Shown here: positions 40,610 to 49,771 of the stretch, piece by piece
Layout: each line of letters opens with the position of its first letter
Position numbering within the stretch: position 1 is the first letter of the stretch
From: Microbispora amethystogenes
GTDB taxonomy: Bacteria; Actinomycetota; Actinomycetes; Streptosporangiales; Streptosporangiaceae
Direction: 5' to 3'
Assembly (NCBI RefSeq): GCF_016863015.1
Contig: NZ_BOOB01000065.1
Coordinates: 1-56,937 of the forward strand
DNA: 56,937 nt
Notes under the pieces: generated by a model
What the model was told of the DNA's origin: nothing
The model's database searches: none
What the model saw: the letters and a program-made list of their open reading frames with translations, nothing else
Translations under genes and position numbers: made by a program

Positions 40610-42214
40610 GTGAAGCTCGGAAGGACAGCGGCGATCATCGGCGTGGTCGCGGCGATGTGCCTCACGACGGCGCAGGCGAGCGGCGCCGCAGGCGCGGGCA
40701 CCGCCTCGGCGGCGGCGGCGGTCTGCGCCCGGCCGCCGCGGACGGCGAACGACCAGGCGAGCGCCGGGGCCGCCGCCGTGCACCGATACCTGTACTCGCT
40801 GACCTGCGGCACGGCGCCGGCCGACGGGGTGATCTCGGGCCAGAACGTCGGGCACGGCTCGCAGGCCGCCGACACCACCGGCCTGCTCGGCTACCCGCGG
40901 CTGATCGACCGGCTCGCCCAGCAGGCCGGGCACTACACCGGCATGGCGGGCCTCGACTACGAGCACGACCAGATCTTCACTCCGCGGCAGCTGAGCCTGG
41001 CCAACCAGGTGCTCGCCGGTCACGCCGGGCGTGGCGGCCTGGTCACCGTCAACTTCTCGCCGCAGAGCCCGTGGCTCAACGACGAGTCGGACATCGCCGG
41101 GAACCCGGGTGTCTGGACCAACACCCGTACCGATGACGGCCAGCTCGACGGCGTGCGGCTCGCCGACCTCCTGGACCAGAACACCCCCGCCGGGAGGGTG
41201 TGGCAGCGCAAGCTCGCCCGCGTCGCCGACGCGCTGACCCAGCTGCGCGACGCGGGGGTCGTGGTGCTGTGGCGCCCGATGCAGGAGATGAACGGGTTCT
41301 GGTTCTGGTGGGGCACCACCCTGCAGAAGGACGGCGCGACCGTCTACGTCCAGCTGTGGCGCTCGATGTTCCAGTACTTCACCCAGGTGCGGCACCTGGA
41401 CAACCTGCTGTGGGTCTACTCCCCGGCGACCTACCCGGCCGATCCGGGGCAGCAGAGCGCCCAGAACATCAGGTCGGCCGCCTGGGCCTACCCGGGTGAC
41501 GCGTACGTGGACATCGTCGCCGGCACGTCCTACGACGACAACCTGTCCATCCCGAACTATCTGGACTACCTGCGCATACCGAAGGTCGTCGGGGAGGCGG
41601 AGTACGGCCCGGGCCTGTCCGGCGCGCACGTCACGGCGGGCAGCTTCGACGACAGGCGGTACGCCACGCGTCTGCGGCAGGACTACCCCGCCGTCGCGTA
41701 CTGGGTCTCCTGGCACGACTACACCCTGTCGGCGACCGAGACCGCGCACCTGTCCCTGATCGCCAACCAGAACGCCGCGAACCTGCTGAGCGATCCGTAC
41801 GTGATCAACGCGGACCGCGTCGCGATCCCCTCCGGCCCGAGCCCCAGCCCCAGCGCCTCCCCGAGCAGGACCCCCAGCCCCAGCCCGTCTCCGAGCGCGG
41901 GGGCCGCCGGATGCGCCGCCGGCTATCAGACGACCGGCGGCCGGCCGGGTCAGTTCCAGGGGCAGGTCACCGTACGCAACACCGGACGGGCGGCGATCAA
42001 CGGCTGGACCGTGTCCTGGACGTTCCCCGGCGGCGCCACCGTCACCCAGGTCTGGAACGGCGACGCGAGCGCGTCGAGCGGCTCGCGCGTGGTCGTCGGG
42101 AACGCGTCCTACAACGGCACGCTCGCGGCCGGTGGCTCGACGACGTTCGGGTTCATCGCCAACGGGTCCGGCTCCGGCAACACGCCGGGCGGCGTGGCCT
42201 GCACCCCCTCCTGA
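40610..42214 (+). CDS. Secreted GH26 beta-mannanase-like glycoside hydrolase with CBM2
   Basis: GTG start at 40610 with GGAGG 4 bases upstream. 534 residues: Sec signal (1-about 36), GH26 catalytic domain (about 48-400), Ser-Pro linker (about 405-428) and a cellulose-binding CBM2 (about 429-534; GCAAGYQTTGG, INGWTVSWTFPGGATVTQVWNG, GSTTFGFIANGSG). The acid/base Glu226 is in WRPMQEMNGFWFWWG, and the nucleophile is Glu329 or Glu331 in VGEAEYGP. It should cleave mannan or glucomannan outside the cell while bound to cellulose. Confidence 0.93.
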   Translation: MKLGRTAAIIGVVAAMCLTTAQASGAAGAGTASAAAAVCARPPRTANDQASAGAAAVHRYLYSLTCGTAPADGVISGQNVGHGSQAADTTGLLGYPRLIDRLAQQAGHYTGMAGLDYEHDQIFTPRQLSLANQVLAGHAGRGGLVTVNFSPQSPWLNDESDIAGNPGVWTNTRTDDGQLDGVRLADLLDQNTPAGRVWQRKLARVADALTQLRDAGVVVLWRPMQEMNGFWFWWGTTLQKDGATVYVQLWRSMFQYFTQVRHLDNLLWVYSPATYPADPGQQSAQNIRSAAWAYPGDAYVDIVAGTSYDDNLSIPNYLDYLRIPKVVGEAEYGPGLSGAHVTAGSFDDRRYATRLRQDYPAVAYWVSWHDYTLSATETAHLSLIANQNAANLLSDPYVINADRVAIPSGPSPSPSASPSRTPSPSPSPSAGAAGCAAGYQTTGGRPGQFQGQVTVRNTGRAAINGWTVSWTFPGGATVTQVWNGDASASSGSRVVVGNASYNGTLAAGGSTTFGFIANGSGSGNTPGGVACTPS

Positions 42215-42247
42215 TCTCGCCCTCCCGATCTCGCCCCTCTCACCTCG

Positions 42248-42291
42248 CCTGTGGGGGCATCGGCGGCACGTCCCGCCGATGCCCCCACAGG
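42248..42291 (+). terminator. Hairpin terminator after the GH26 gene
   Basis: Perfect 19-bp stem (arms 42248-42266 and 42273-42291) with a 6-base loop, 33 bases after the GH26 stop. No T-run follows, as is common for actinobacterial terminators. Confidence 0.85.
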
Positions 42292-42525
42292 CATGGTCAG
42301 ATATAGCAACTTATGCAACGAATCCGTTACGGTAACCGCTTTCAAATCCCGTGAGCTGCCTGTCCGTATTAATCAGATATGTCGTCCTATGGACCATCAA
42401 AATCCTTTCCGTTACAGTTCGCGGGAACCACCAATGGGATCTTCCCCCCAGGTCGGCCTCGTACGGAGGCGGCGCCAGGTCCCTGGTCGTCCACCGGACT
42501 CGCGCCGGCTCCGAGGGAAGGTGCC
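42292..42525 (+). promoter_or_regulatory. AT-richer leader region upstream of the LVIVD-repeat gene
   Basis: This non-coding stretch is clearly less GC-rich than its surroundings, especially 42300-42430. It holds GTTAC-G-GTAAC (42326-42336) next to CGCTTTC, which resembles a LacI-type operator half. A promoter is likely, but I could not fix -35 and -10 boxes with confidence. GGGAAGG lies before the GTG at 42526. Confidence 0.35.
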
Positions 42526-45198
42526 GTGAAGAAAGGGAAACGGCCCGTGACGAGTAGCCGTTTGGCGCGTGGGGGACGCGCTCGACTACGCAGGCTGGGA
42601 ATCATCACCACTATGGGAGCGATGCTCCTCGGACTGGCGTCCACCACCACGGCGGCCTCGGCCGACACCGACCCCCGCGTCGGGCTCGGCGCGGGCTGGC
42701 TGGACGCCCAGGAGGCCGCCGGCAACGTGCAACTGCTGGCCCACCTGGACAAGCCGGAAGGGTTCGTCCAGCCGTCCAATCCGGGGAACTCCGCCTACGC
42801 CAACTCCGACCTGGCGTTCGCCGGCGACTACGCCTTCTCCGGCAACTACCAGGGTTTCAACATCTACGACGTCTCCAACGGCGGCAGCCCCGTCCTGAAG
42901 ACGTCGGTGATCTGCCCCGGCGGGCAGGGCGACCTGTCGGTGTACGGGAACCTGCTGTTCATGTCGGTCGAGGAGACCCGCGGCCGGATCGACTGCGGCA
43001 CGCAGGGCGCGAGCGGCACGGTCAACCCCGACCGGTTCCGCGGCGTGCGCGTCTTCGACATCAGCGACATCAGCCGGCCGGTGCAGGTCGCGGCGGTGCA
43101 GACCTGCCGCGGCTCGCACACCCACTCGCTGGTGACCAGCAAGGGCGAGCCGGAGAACGTCTACGTCTACGTCTCCGGCACGGCCGGGGTGCGCTCGGGC
43201 CAGGAGCTCGCGGGCTGCGCCAACGCCGCGGCGACCGACCCGGGCACGTCGCTGTGGAGGATCGACGTCATCCGGGTGCCGCTGGCCGCTCCGCAGAACG
43301 CGGCGGTCGTCAGCCATCCCCGGCTGTTCGCCGACCCGGCCACCGGGGCGGTCAACGGGCTGCAGAACACCCCGCCCACCCAGCAGCACCCGTCGGGCAC
43401 CAACTGGTCGCCGCAGCCGGTCACCAACCACTGCCACGACATCACGGCGTACCCCGAGATCGGTCTCGCCGCCGGAGCCTGCGCGGGCAACGGCATCCTG
43501 ATCGACATCTCCGACCCGGCGAACCCCAAGCGGCTGGACGCGGTCTCCGACCCGAACTACGCCTACTGGCACTCCGCGACCTTCAACAACGACGGCACCA
43601 AGGTCGTCTTCACCGACGAGTGGGGCGGCGGGTCGGGCGCGCGCTGCCGGGTCACCGACGAGCCGTCGTGGGGCGCCAACGCCATCTACGACATCGTCGG
43701 CGGCAAGCTGCAGTTCCGCAGCTACTACAAGCTCCCCGCACCGCAGACGACCACGGAGAACTGCGTCGCGCACAACGGCTCGCTGGTCCCGGTCCCCGGG
43801 CGCGACATCATGGTCCAGGCCTGGTACCAGGGCGGGCTGTCGGCGTTCGACTTCACCGACTCCCGCAACCCGAAGGAGATCGCCTTCTTCGACCGCGGCC
43901 CGATCAGCGCCACGTCGCTGGCGCTCGGCGGATACTGGTCGGCCTACTGGTACAACGGCCACATCTACGGCAACGAGATCGCCCGCGGCTTCGACGCCTT
44001 CACGCTGACGCCGAGCGAGTTCCTCGACCAGGCCGAGATCAACGCGGCCGCGAGCGTGCGGCTCGGCAAGTTCAACTCCCAGGCCCAGCCGAAGCTGACC
44101 TGGGAGCCGAGCTTCGACGTCGTCCGGGCGCGTTACGCGCAGGCGGTGCGTACGGGCAAGATGACCAAGGGCGCCGCCACCTCGGTGAAGGCGGCGATCG
44201 ACCTGGCCGAGCAGCTCAGCCGCAAGTCCCAGTGGCAGGCCGCCTCGGCGCTGCTGCTGGGCGCCGCCACGCTGCCGCTGAAGAAGTCGGACCCGGAGCA
44301 GGCCGCGCTGATCCAGGCGCTCAAGGACCTCGCCAAGGCCCTGATCGCGAAGCAGCCGGCCGACAGGACCCCGCCGGTGACGAGCGTGACGACCGACCCG
44401 GCGCGGCCGGCCGGCGGCTGGTTCACCGGTCAGGTCAAGGTCACGCTGACCGCCGCCGACGAGGCGAAGGGCAGCGGGCTCGACCGCACCGAGTACAAGC
44501 TGGACGGCGGCGCCTGGACGCGCTACACCGCTCCGGTCGTCCTGACCGGCGACGGCGCGCACGCGCTGGCGTACCGCTCGGCCGACAAGGCGGGCAACGT
44601 CGAGGAGATCAGGACCGTCACGGCCAAGATCGACGCCACGGCGCCGGTCACGACCTCGACGGTCCCGCCGGCGAACGACGGCGGCGAGCACGAGGGCGAC
44701 GTGCAGGTGACCCTCGCCGCGACGGACGAGACGTCCGGCACGGCGCGCACCGAGTACGCGCTGGACGCCGGCGACTGGACGCCGTACACGGGCCCGGTCA
44801 CCGTCTCCGGCCCGGGCGAGCACGAGCTGCGGTACCGCTCGGCCGACAAGGCCGGCAACGTGGAGGAAGGCAAGACGGTCAAGCTGACCATCGCCACGCC
44901 CGCTCCGCGCGTCCCGCTGACCGTGACCGCCTCCTCCCGCTGCGTGGGGACGTCGGCGTACCTGGCGGTCACGGCCGTCAACGACGCCGAGGTGCCGGCG
45001 ACCGTGGCCCTGACCACCGCGTTCGGCGCCAAGACCGTCGAGGGCGTGGCCCCGGCCAAGCAGGCCTACCAGTCCTTCAACACGCGGGCCGGGCAGCTCG
45101 CGGCGGGCACGGTGACCGTCACCGGAACCGCCGTGATCGGCGGCAAGCAGGGCACCACCTCGTACGAGGCCGCCTACAACGCGATCAGCTGCGCCTGA
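42526..45198 (+). CDS. Secreted LVIVD-repeat protein with OmpL47-type Ig repeats
   Basis: I choose the GTG at 42526 (VKKGKRPVTSSRLARGG), with GGGAAGG upstream; 890 residues. A long Sec signal ends near SADTDPR. Residues about 65-505 form a propeller-like LVIVD region (FNIYDVSNGGSPVLKTSV, VRVFDISDISRPVQVAAVQ, DISDPANPKRLDAVSDPNY, FDFTDSRNPKEIAFFD). Next comes a helical spacer (about 530-610), then two tandem Ig-like repeats (PPVTSVTTDPA, YRSADKAGNVEE twice), and a C-terminal domain with two Cys. It is an extracellular protein of unknown role; binding is more likely than catalysis. Confidence 0.85.
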   Translation: MKKGKRPVTSSRLARGGRARLRRLGIITTMGAMLLGLASTTTAASADTDPRVGLGAGWLDAQEAAGNVQLLAHLDKPEGFVQPSNPGNSAYANSDLAFAGDYAFSGNYQGFNIYDVSNGGSPVLKTSVICPGGQGDLSVYGNLLFMSVEETRGRIDCGTQGASGTVNPDRFRGVRVFDISDISRPVQVAAVQTCRGSHTHSLVTSKGEPENVYVYVSGTAGVRSGQELAGCANAAATDPGTSLWRIDVIRVPLAAPQNAAVVSHPRLFADPATGAVNGLQNTPPTQQHPSGTNWSPQPVTNHCHDITAYPEIGLAAGACAGNGILIDISDPANPKRLDAVSDPNYAYWHSATFNNDGTKVVFTDEWGGGSGARCRVTDEPSWGANAIYDIVGGKLQFRSYYKLPAPQTTTENCVAHNGSLVPVPGRDIMVQAWYQGGLSAFDFTDSRNPKEIAFFDRGPISATSLALGGYWSAYWYNGHIYGNEIARGFDAFTLTPSEFLDQAEINAAASVRLGKFNSQAQPKLTWEPSFDVVRARYAQAVRTGKMTKGAATSVKAAIDLAEQLSRKSQWQAASALLLGAATLPLKKSDPEQAALIQALKDLAKALIAKQPADRTPPVTSVTTDPARPAGGWFTGQVKVTLTAADEAKGSGLDRTEYKLDGGAWTRYTAPVVLTGDGAHALAYRSADKAGNVEEIRTVTAKIDATAPVTTSTVPPANDGGEHEGDVQVTLAATDETSGTARTEYALDAGDWTPYTGPVTVSGPGEHELRYRSADKAGNVEEGKTVKLTIATPAPRVPLTVTASSRCVGTSAYLAVTAVNDAEVPATVALTTAFGAKTVEGVAPAKQAYQSFNTRAGQLAAGTVTVTGTAVIGGKQGTTSYEAAYNAISCA

Positions 45199-45245
45199 CC
45201 GCACCCGTGGTGACCCCCTGTAGATAGACCCCCTGCAGATAGAAA

Positions 45246-45274
45246 GCGGGGCCGGCCGAATCGGCCGGCCCCGC
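45246..45274. terminator. Bidirectional hairpin between convergent genes
   Basis: Inverted repeat with 14-base arms (45246-45259 and 45261-45274) around a single base, effectively a 12-bp stem with a 5-base loop. It lies 47 bases after the LVIVD gene stop and 30 bases after the ThuA/GSDH gene stop, so it can serve both. Confidence 0.85.
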
Positions 45275-45304
45275 TCCTGTTGAGGTGCGAAGGTCACTCC
45301 GCGA

Positions 45305-48300
45305 TCAGACGCGGGTCCACTTCTGGTTGTTGCCGCCGGTGCAGGACCAGATCTGGACCTTGGTGCCGTTGGCCGTGCCACTGCTCGCCACGTCGAGGCA
45401 CTTGTTCGCCCCGACCGCGGTGATCGTGCCGTCGGAGTTCAGGCGCCACTTCTGGTTGTTCTGGCCGTTGCAGTCCCAGATGATGACCGCGGTGCCGTCC
45501 GCCGTGCCCGCGCCGTTCACGTCCAGGCACTTGTTGCCGTAGACGCGCAGCTCACTGGCGCTGGTGGAGGTCCACTTCTGGTTGTTGCCGCCGTTGCAGT
45601 CCCAGATCAGCACCGTCGCGCCGTTGCTCTGCGACGCGCCGTTGACGTCCAGGCACCGGCCCGACGCCACACCCCGCAGCGCGCTCGTCCCGCCCGCGGG
45701 CGGGGTCGGCGACGCCGACGGAGAAGCGGACGGGGAAGCGGACGGCGAGACGGAGGGCGACGGAGAGGGCGAGGAGGTGCCCCCGTCCTGGGCGACGCCC
45801 TTGCCGTTGAAGGTCAGCGAGTCGAAGTCGAACGAGTTCGCCGTCGACCCCTTGAACACGACGTAGAGGTCGCCGGTGCCACCCGGGTTGGTGACCGCCA
45901 CCGACGGGAGGGAGACGTAGTTGTTCCATCCCCCGGTCGACGGCACCGAGCTCGAGGCGACGAGCGTCCCGGTCGGCGAGCCGGCGCGCAGCTCGATGGA
46001 GGCCCCGGTGCTGGACGGCGCCGACACGCGGAAGGACACCGAGTCGATCCCCGACAGGTTGACCGGCGTGTAGGAGATCCAGTCGCCGTTGGAGATGTCG
46101 CCGACGCGCCTGCCGCCCTCGGCGCCGGCCTCGTCGACGACCCGGATGCCGCTGGAGCCGTTGTAGTGCTCGGCCTGCTTGTGCTTGGGCTGCAGGGTGA
46201 TGCCGCCGTCGCCCTTCAGGCCGCCCTTGTCGGTGTAGGACGCGCCCAGGACGTAGTAGACGTTGGCCGCCTCGTCGTGGCCCGAGGCGGTCGTCGTGAC
46301 CGTCCCGGAGCACCCGGTGAACTGGCCGGTGTCGTGGGCGTGCTGGTCGTGGCCGAGCGCGGTGAACACGTTGACCTTGGAGCAGTCGACGGTGCCGTCC
46401 TCGGGGTCGGTGACGTTGACCGTGTAGGACACCCGGTCACCGAAGTTGATGAACCCGCCGTCCGGCGGCGCCGAGAAGACGACCTTGGGACGGGTGTTGC
46501 CGACGGCGATGGTCAGCGTGATGCTGCCCGTCTTCCCGCTCGAGTCCCGTACGGTCAGCTTGGCGGTGTAGGTGCCGTTGGCGTTGTAGGTCTTCGTCGG
46601 GTTGGCCGCGGTGGAGGTGGTGCCGTCGCCGAAGTCCCAGCTGTAGGTGATCGCCTCGCCGTCGGGGTCGGACGAGCCGGCCGAGGAGAACGCGACCGTC
46701 AGCGGCGCGGCGCCCGAGTCGGGGCTGGCGCTCGCCTTGGCGATGGGGGCGCGGTTACCGACCACGTAGTCGATCCGGTAGATGGCGTCGTCGGTGTTCG
46801 CGTGACCGAAGCCGTTGCCCCAGTCGGCCATGTAGAGCGCGCCGTCGGGGCCGAACTTCATGTCGATCGGCGCGTGCGGGGCGATGTTCGCCACGAACGG
46901 GTTGATCTTCAGGAGGTTGCCGGAGGAGTCGAGGCGCATCTCCTTGACGAAGTTGCGGCTCCACTCGTACAGGAAGGTCCCGCCGTCGAAGTACTCGGGG
47001 AACTTGCGGTCGGAGGTGCTGGCCGCGTCGTAACGGTAGAACGGGCCGCCCATGGGGGCCGCGCCGCCGCAGCAGTTGATCTCCGGGAACTCCGCCGAGG
47101 CGTGGTAGTTGTACCAGACGGTCGCGGGCTTGGCGGCCGGCAGGTTGGTCAGGCCGGTGTTGTTGGGCGAGTCGTTGACCGGCGCCGAGCAGTTGAACTT
47201 CGCCCCCGAGGTGTTGGTGGAGAAGTTGAAGTCGTTGAACGGCGTGTTGTTGCCGGTGCAGTACGGCCAGCCGTAGAAACCGGGCTGCTTGATCAGGTTC
47301 CACTCGACCGTGCCCTCGGGGCCGCGGTTGGAGTTGGCGCTGCCCGCGTCCGGCCCGTAGTCACCCATGGAGATCCAGCCGGTGACCTTGTCGACCGAGA
47401 AACGGAACGCGTTGCGGAAGCCCATCGCGTAGATCTCCGGCCGCGTCTTGGCCGTGCCCGGAGCGAACATGTTGCCCGACGGGATCGTGTACGTGCCGTC
47501 GGACTCGGGGTGGATGCGCAGGATCTTGCCGCGCAGGTCGTTGGTGTTGGCCGCGGACCGCTGGGCGTCGTAGTGCTCCCGGCCCGGCCGCTCGTCGATC
47601 GGGGCGTAGCCGCTGGAGGCGTTGGGGTTGGTGTCGTCACCCGGGGCGATGTAGAGGTTGCCGCCCGGGCCGAACGTGATGTAGCCGCCGGTGTGGCCCG
47701 GCTCGTCGACGTTGCGGAACGCCGGAACCTCGATGATCTTCTTCTCGCTGCTCAGGTCGAGGCTGGTGCCGTTGAAGGTGAACCTGGAGACCCGGTTCAC
47801 CTCGCCACCGTTGGAGGGCGAGTAGTTGATGTAGATCCAGCCGTTGTTGGCGAAGTTCGGGTCGAGCGCGATCCCGATACCGCCGTCCTCGCCGCCATCG
47901 TACACGGACAGGGTGCCGATGACGCGCGTGCTGCCGCCGCCCGCGGGGATCAGGTTGACCTTCCCCGAGCGCGAGATGTAGAAGACCCGGCCGTCGGCCG
48001 CAACGTCCAGCTCCATCGGCTGGTCCGGCGCGCCGTCGAGGGTCACCTTCTGGAAGCGGGCCGTGATCGTGCCGCCGCAGTCGCCGGGCTCCGCGCCCGC
48101 CGCCCACTTCACCGCGCCGAGCAGGTGCTGCTTGAACAGCGGCTCGGAGTAGGAGGACGCGTTGTGGCCCATCGCGGTGGCCCACACCCGGCCGCCCTCC
48201 GGGTTGTGACACCAGGAGATCGGGTGGTCGGCGCCCATCTTGTTCGCGCCCGCGTCATAGGTGGTCTCGTCCGCGGTCACCAGCACGTGCACCGAGCCGC

Positions 48301-48862
48301 GCATGTTCTTGTCGAAGTTGTACCACTCCTCGGTGCGGGTCCACCGGTCCGGCAGGCCCTTGGTCGAGGGGTGGACCTTGTCGGCGACCTTGGCGGTGCC
48401 CTGCACGATCGACGAGTGCTGCGTCATGTGCGCGCCGGCCAGCACGGTCTGGTCCCACCAGGGGAACTGCGACTCGATGTTCATGTCGACGGCGTTGTGG
48501 ATCGCCACGACGCCGCGGCCGCTGCGCACGTAGGCCTGCATGGCCTGACGCTGCGCGTCGTTGTCCCACACCATGCCCGACGTCTGGAGCATGATCACCG
48601 CGTCGTAGTTGTTCAGGTTCGACGTGGTGAAGACGGAGGAGTTCTCGCTCGCGTCGAGCTGGAAGTTGTTGTCCGTCGCCAGCTGCTGGAACATCGCGAT
48701 GCCGGCGGAGATGGAGTCGTGCCGGTAGGCGCCGCTCGCGGTCTTGCTGAACAGCAGCACCTTGAACTGTGGCGCCGCCGCGTGCGCCACCAGTGGCACC
48801 GCGGACAGCAGCAGCCCCAGCATGGCCGCGGCCAGTGCGGGGATCAGGCGTGATCTTCGCAT
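45305..48862 (-). CDS. Secreted ThuA / sugar dehydrogenase / PKD / CBM6 / ricin-B multidomain protein
   Basis: 1185 residues; Sec signal ending near AHAAA. Domains: ThuA-like glutamine-amidotransferase fold (about 30-260; FKVLLFSKTASGAYRHDSI, HPISWCHNPEGGRVWATAMGH); PQQ-type glucose/sorbosone dehydrogenase propeller (about 270-690; DGGEDGGIGIALDPNFANNGWIYI, NDLRGKILRIHPESDG, MGFRNAFRFSVD); PKD (about 695-780; YSWDFGDGTTSTAANPTKTY); an Ig-like segment; CBM6-like (890-1027); SPSP linker; ricin-B lectin (1061-1185; three QKW repeats). It likely oxidises or processes polysaccharide-bound sugars outside the cell. AGGAG precedes the ATG. It follows the isomerase gene by 75 bases, so may end the ABC operon. 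Confidence 0.93.
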   Translation of the reverse strand: MRRSRLIPALAAAMLGLLLSAVPLVAHAAAPQFKVLLFSKTASGAYRHDSISAGIAMFQQLATDNNFQLDASENSSVFTTSNLNNYDAVIMLQTSGMVWDNDAQRQAMQAYVRSGRGVVAIHNAVDMNIESQFPWWDQTVLAGAHMTQHSSIVQGTAKVADKVHPSTKGLPDRWTRTEEWYNFDKNMRGSVHVLVTADETTYDAGANKMGADHPISWCHNPEGGRVWATAMGHNASSYSEPLFKQHLLGAVKWAAGAEPGDCGGTITARFQKVTLDGAPDQPMELDVAADGRVFYISRSGKVNLIPAGGGSTRVIGTLSVYDGGEDGGIGIALDPNFANNGWIYINYSPSNGGEVNRVSRFTFNGTSLDLSSEKKIIEVPAFRNVDEPGHTGGYITFGPGGNLYIAPGDDTNPNASSGYAPIDERPGREHYDAQRSAANTNDLRGKILRIHPESDGTYTIPSGNMFAPGTAKTRPEIYAMGFRNAFRFSVDKVTGWISMGDYGPDAGSANSNRGPEGTVEWNLIKQPGFYGWPYCTGNNTPFNDFNFSTNTSGAKFNCSAPVNDSPNNTGLTNLPAAKPATVWYNYHASAEFPEINCCGGAAPMGGPFYRYDAASTSDRKFPEYFDGGTFLYEWSRNFVKEMRLDSSGNLLKINPFVANIAPHAPIDMKFGPDGALYMADWGNGFGHANTDDAIYRIDYVVGNRAPIAKASASPDSGAAPLTVAFSSAGSSDPDGEAITYSWDFGDGTTSTAANPTKTYNANGTYTAKLTVRDSSGKTGSITLTIAVGNTRPKVVFSAPPDGGFINFGDRVSYTVNVTDPEDGTVDCSKVNVFTALGHDQHAHDTGQFTGCSGTVTTTASGHDEAANVYYVLGASYTDKGGLKGDGGITLQPKHKQAEHYNGSSGIRVVDEAGAEGGRRVGDISNGDWISYTPVNLSGIDSVSFRVSAPSSTGASIELRAGSPTGTLVASSSVPSTGGWNNYVSLPSVAVTNPGGTGDLYVVFKGSTANSFDFDSLTFNGKGVAQDGGTSSPSPSPSVSPSASPSASPSASPTPPAGGTSALRGVASGRCLDVNGASQSNGATVLIWDCNGGNNQKWTSTSASELRVYGNKCLDVNGAGTADGTAVIIWDCNGQNNQKWRLNSDGTITAVGANKCLDVASSGTANGTKVQIWSCTGGNNQKWTRV
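45443..45655. repeat. 213-bp perfect repeat, copy 1 (ricin-B coding)
   Basis: This stretch is identical, base for base by eye, to 55226-55438 in the same orientation. It encodes the first two QKW repeats of the ricin-B domain, including many synonymous positions that would be free to drift. Confidence 0.9.
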
Positions 48863-48937
48863 GAAGGATCTCCTGGGGGGTTACCGGAAGGGGTCGGAGT
48901 TGCGGGGGGTCGTGGGGTTCTCCAGTCGGGTCTCCGG

Positions 48938-49771
48938 TCAGGTCGTGAGGGTGCGGAGGAAGGCGAGGCCGTCGGTGGCGAGGGCGTCCTGGCTGGGGGC
49001 CAGGGGACGCCAGACGGACGCCGCGGTGGCGATGGTCTTGTTGTCGGCGGTGAAGGACTCGATCACGAGCGGGCCGGTGTAGCCCACGTCGCGGACGGCC
49101 GCGGCGAAGCCCGGCCAGTCGAAGTGGTCGGCGCCCGGGGCGCCGCGGTCGGTCCCGCACACCTGGAGGTGCGCGATCCTGTCGCCCGCCAGCCGTACGG
49201 CCCGGAGCGGGTCCTTCTCCTCGATGTTCAGGTGGTAGGTGTCGAGCGCGAGCCCGCACTCCTCCGGGAGCGCGTCGAGCGCCTGCTCCACCGTGTTGAT
49301 GACGCTGGTCTCGTACCGGTTGAGCGGTTCGACGCCGATCCTGACCCCGCGCTCGGCCGCGTACGCGACGACCGGTTTCAGGTTCTCCCGCAGCTCGCCG
49401 TAGACCGCGCGCCGCTCGTCCGGGCTCATCCGCCAGGCCCGGCCGACCGAGGCGTACGCGGGCCCGCTGACCGCGGGCGCGCCCACGGTCACCGCCACGT
49501 CCACGCAGTGCCGCAGGTAGTCCTGGGTGTCCCGGACGACCTGTGGCGAGGTGTCGACGAGCTCGCGCCCCGGCGGCATCGTGAGCACGACCGACGCGCC
49601 GAGCCCGAGCCCGTCCAGGAGGGCCGCCGCCCGCCCGGGGTCCCAGTCGCCGGGATGCTCGACCGGCAGCTCGACGACGTCGAACCCCCAGTCCGCGATC
49701 CGCGGCGCGAGGTGGGCCAGGGTCTCGTCGGTGAGCGGCGAGACCCAGACCCAGGTGTTCACCCCGATCAC
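48938..49771 (-). CDS. Sugar phosphate isomerase/epimerase family TIM barrel
   Basis: I use the GTG at 49771, which overlaps the binding-protein stop (GTGA); a GTG at 49786 is possible. The 277-residue product is a xylose-isomerase-like TIM barrel: IGVNTWVWVSPLTDETLAHLAPRIADWGFDVVELPVE, GVRIGVEPLNRYETSVINTVEQAL (metal Glu), LALDTYHLNIEE (Asp/His), HFDWPGFAAAVRDVGYTGPLVIESF (Glu). Metal-binding Glu, Asp, His and Glu residues are present as in D-psicose/tagatose epimerases and 3-keto-sugar isomerases. It probably acts on the imported sugar. Confidence 0.92.
   Translation of the reverse strand: MIGVNTWVWVSPLTDETLAHLAPRIADWGFDVVELPVEHPGDWDPGRAAALLDGLGLGASVVLTMPPGRELVDTSPQVVRDTQDYLRHCVDVAVTVGAPAVSGPAYASVGRAWRMSPDERRAVYGELRENLKPVVAYAAERGVRIGVEPLNRYETSVINTVEQALDALPEECGLALDTYHLNIEEKDPLRAVRLAGDRIAHLQVCGTDRGAPGADHFDWPGFAAAVRDVGYTGPLVIESFTADNKTIATAASVWRPLAPSQDALATDGLAFLRTLTT

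Noticed and set aside
46166..48853. 895-codon open frame on the plus strand
   Set aside because: Antisense of the ThuA/dehydrogenase gene; no motif, composition typical of a shadow frame.
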